From: UBA3537 sp965662485
GTDB lineage: Bacteria > Bacteroidota > Bacteroidia > Flavobacteriales > Flavobacteriaceae
Direction of reading: 5' to 3'
Length of the DNA: 7,711 nucleotides
Assembly: GCA_965662485.1 (NCBI GenBank)
Contig: CBFIIL010000052.1
Location: 1-7,711 of the forward strand
Every line of letters begins with the position of its first letter. Within the stretch, counting starts at the first letter, position 1. The notes under the pieces were generated by a model. That model did not search any database and was not told the origin of the DNA. It saw nothing but the letters and a program-made list of their open reading frames with translations. A program made the translations under genes and the position numbers. Positions 6,294 through 7,711 of this stretch are shown piece after piece.

Positions 6294-7711
6294 ATGTCAA
6301 ATAATTCCTCCTACGAAAAAGAAATAGCTTTACAAACCAACTGCAGAAAATCGGCTGTTGAATTTGTAAAAATTGTAAATGACTTATGGTATGATGATGC
6401 CATTGAACTGGTTATTTTTAGAAATCAACTAATCGACAAAAATGTTAATGAAATTTTACGCCTGCACGATTATGCAAGTGCATTTGTCAATAAGCCAATT
6501 TCTATTTTTGACGCTGTCGAAGTGGCAAGAGCCATTCAAAATTTACGCCTTACTCCTTCAAAAATTGACATTGGAAAACTGACCTATGAATTTCATAAAA
6601 AAGCCCCTGAACATAATGATGTTTTTACGTTTATTTCAAATCAATTGAAAGCACATAAAAAACAGAAAAACATTACTCCAAGAGATGTTGTTTTATATGG
6701 TTTTGGTCGAATTGGACGTTTGGTCGCGAGAGAATTGATGCTCAAAAATGGAAAAGGAAGTCAATTGCGACTACGTGCTATTGTGACTCGCGGGGCAGTT
6801 ACCAAAGAAGTCTTGGAAAAGCGTGCCACATTATTGAGTAATGATTCTGTTCATGGAGAATTTCCTGGAACGGTTCATGCGGATTTAAAAAAAAATGCTC
6901 TCATTATAAATGGAACAACAGTTCATATCATTTCTAGCAATGCACCAGAAGATATAGACTATACAGCATATGATATTAAAAATGCATTGGTGATAGACAA
7001 TACTGGTGCGTTTCGAACAAAAGAAGCACTTGAGCGTCACTTACAAGCCAAAGGGACTGAAAAAGTTCTGCTCACTGCACCTGGAAATGGGATTCCAAAT
7101 ATTGTTTATGGAGTTAATCAAAAAGAATACAACCCCAAAGAACATTCTATTTTTTCAGCAGCATCTTGTACTACAAATGCCATAACGCCTATTCTAAAAG
7201 TAATTGATGATGCTTTGGGTGTAGAATATGGTCATTTGGAAACCATCCATGCTTATACCAATGACCAAAACTTAGTGGATAATATGCATAAAAAGTACCG
7301 TCGTGGTCGTGCTGCAGCACTCAATATGGTTATTACAGAAACTGGAGCAGGAAAAGCAGTGAGTAAAGCCTTACCAAATCTTGAGGGTAAGCTCACATCC
7401 AATGCCATTAGAGTGCCTGTGCCTAATGGAAGTTTAGCAATTCTAAATCTAGAATTGTCCAAAAAAACAACAATAATAAAAATCAATAATCTTCTCAAAC
7501 AACATGCACTTGAAGGCCCTTTGGTAGAACAAATTAAATATGAATTGAGTGATGAATTAGTTTCAAGTGATATTGTTGGGAGCAATGCCCCTGCAATTTT
7601 TGACAGCAAGGCAACTATTGTTAGAGATAGCGGTAAAAATGTAGTCCTATATATTTGGTATGACAACGAATATGGCTACAGCCACCAAGTGATTCGTTTA
7701 GCAAAATACAT
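6294..7711 (+). CDS. gap: Long-form glyceraldehyde-3-phosphate dehydrogenase (3' end cut by window edge)
   Basis: The reading frame is open from ATG 6294 to the window edge (472 codons plus 2 bases). The enzyme phosphorylates and oxidises glyceraldehyde-3-phosphate to 1,3-bisphosphoglycerate, or runs in reverse for gluconeogenesis. Residues 1 to about 130 are an extension absent from classical ~335-residue GAPDHs, helical-looking and without a signal peptide. The Rossmann loop is GFGRIGR at 136-142. The catalytic motif is SCTTNA with C292, and HAYTNDQ supplies H319; the 27-residue spacing equals that of E. coli GAPDH. Late conserved blocks are SNAIRVPVPNGS and WYDNEYGYSHQV, so only a few C-terminal codons are missing. 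The second cysteine of the usual SCTTNC is alanine. The NAD-selecting aspartate after the second strand appears replaced by Thr-Arg (T165-R166), as in NADP-using forms. HAYTNDQ also recalls Bacillus GapB. A gluconeogenic NADP-linked role is an inference; GAPDH-family membership is firm. Confidence 0.95.
   Translation, partial: MSNNSSYEKEIALQTNCRKSAVEFVKIVNDLWYDDAIELVIFRNQLIDKNVNEILRLHDYASAFVNKPISIFDAVEVARAIQNLRLTPSKIDIGKLTYEFHKKAPEHNDVFTFISNQLKAHKKQKNITPRDVVLYGFGRIGRLVARELMLKNGKGSQLRLRAIVTRGAVTKEVLEKRATLLSNDSVHGEFPGTVHADLKKNALIINGTTVHIISSNAPEDIDYTAYDIKNALVIDNTGAFRTKEALERHLQAKGTEKVLLTAPGNGIPNIVYGVNQKEYNPKEHSIFSAASCTTNAITPILKVIDDALGVEYGHLETIHAYTNDQNLVDNMHKKYRRGRAAALNMVITETGAGKAVSKALPNLEGKLTSNAIRVPVPNGSLAILNLELSKKTTIIKINNLLKQHALEGPLVEQIKYELSDELVSSDIVGSNAPAIFDSKATIVRDSGKNVVLYIWYDNEYGYSHQVIRLAKY

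Noticed and set aside
6887..6895. Run of nine A in gap, possible frameshift site
   Set aside because: Conserved GAPDH motifs before and after the run are in the same frame, so no shift is needed.
7253..7666. Minus-strand open frame of 137 codons
   Set aside because: It lies wholly inside the gap coding sequence, whose conserved catalytic and C-terminal motifs are on the plus strand. The opposite frame shows no recognisable motif.

Overview
The window looks like an ordinary core chromosomal segment of a Flavobacteriia-type Bacteroidetes genome. The evidence is the A+T-rich composition with Lys/Asn/Ile-rich proteins, start codons without good Shine-Dalgarno sequences, three intergenic matches to the Bacteroidetes -7 promoter consensus TAnnTTTG, and protein variants that I associate with this group: a short RsmI-like methylase, a lysozyme-like exported protein, and a long-form GAPDH. 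There is no rRNA, tRNA, CRISPR array, insertion sequence or phage gene, and no gene-free stretch longer than about 130 bases.

Layout. Positions 1-2054 (+) carry a tight run of three genes: the 3' two-thirds of dnaA (cut by the window edge inside Walker A), a low-molecular-weight protein-tyrosine-phosphatase, and a tetrapyrrole-methylase-fold SAM methyltransferase that overlaps the phosphatase by 4 bases. This run converges with a minus-strand envelope group at 4640-2065: dapF (diaminopimelate epimerase), mltG (septal/lateral peptidoglycan terminase) 3 bases behind it, then, after a weak terminator and its own promoter, a secreted lysozyme-like protein. Divergent from dapF is an HtrA/Deg periplasmic protease (4770-6167, +), closed by a strong hairpin terminator. 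A final plus-strand gene, a long-form glyceraldehyde-3-phosphate dehydrogenase (6294 onward), runs off the right edge only a few codons before its expected end.

How the genes fit together. DapF makes meso-diaminopimelate, the cross-linking amino acid of Gram-negative peptidoglycan. MltG cuts nascent glycan strands at the inner membrane. The lysozyme-like protein probably acts on the wall from the periplasm, and HtrA polices protein folding in the same compartment. So the middle of the window is a cell-wall/envelope block set between the replication initiator and a central-carbon enzyme. The HtrA upstream region has a tandem GTTAAA-N5-GTTAAA repeat that resembles a response-regulator site. The gap promoter overlaps an 8-bp inverted repeat. 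The gap protein has a domain-sized N-terminal extension and a cofactor-site sequence that points to NADP use.

I did not find a previously undescribed multi-gene system. The points most worth checking are the two regulatory repeats and the long GAPDH.
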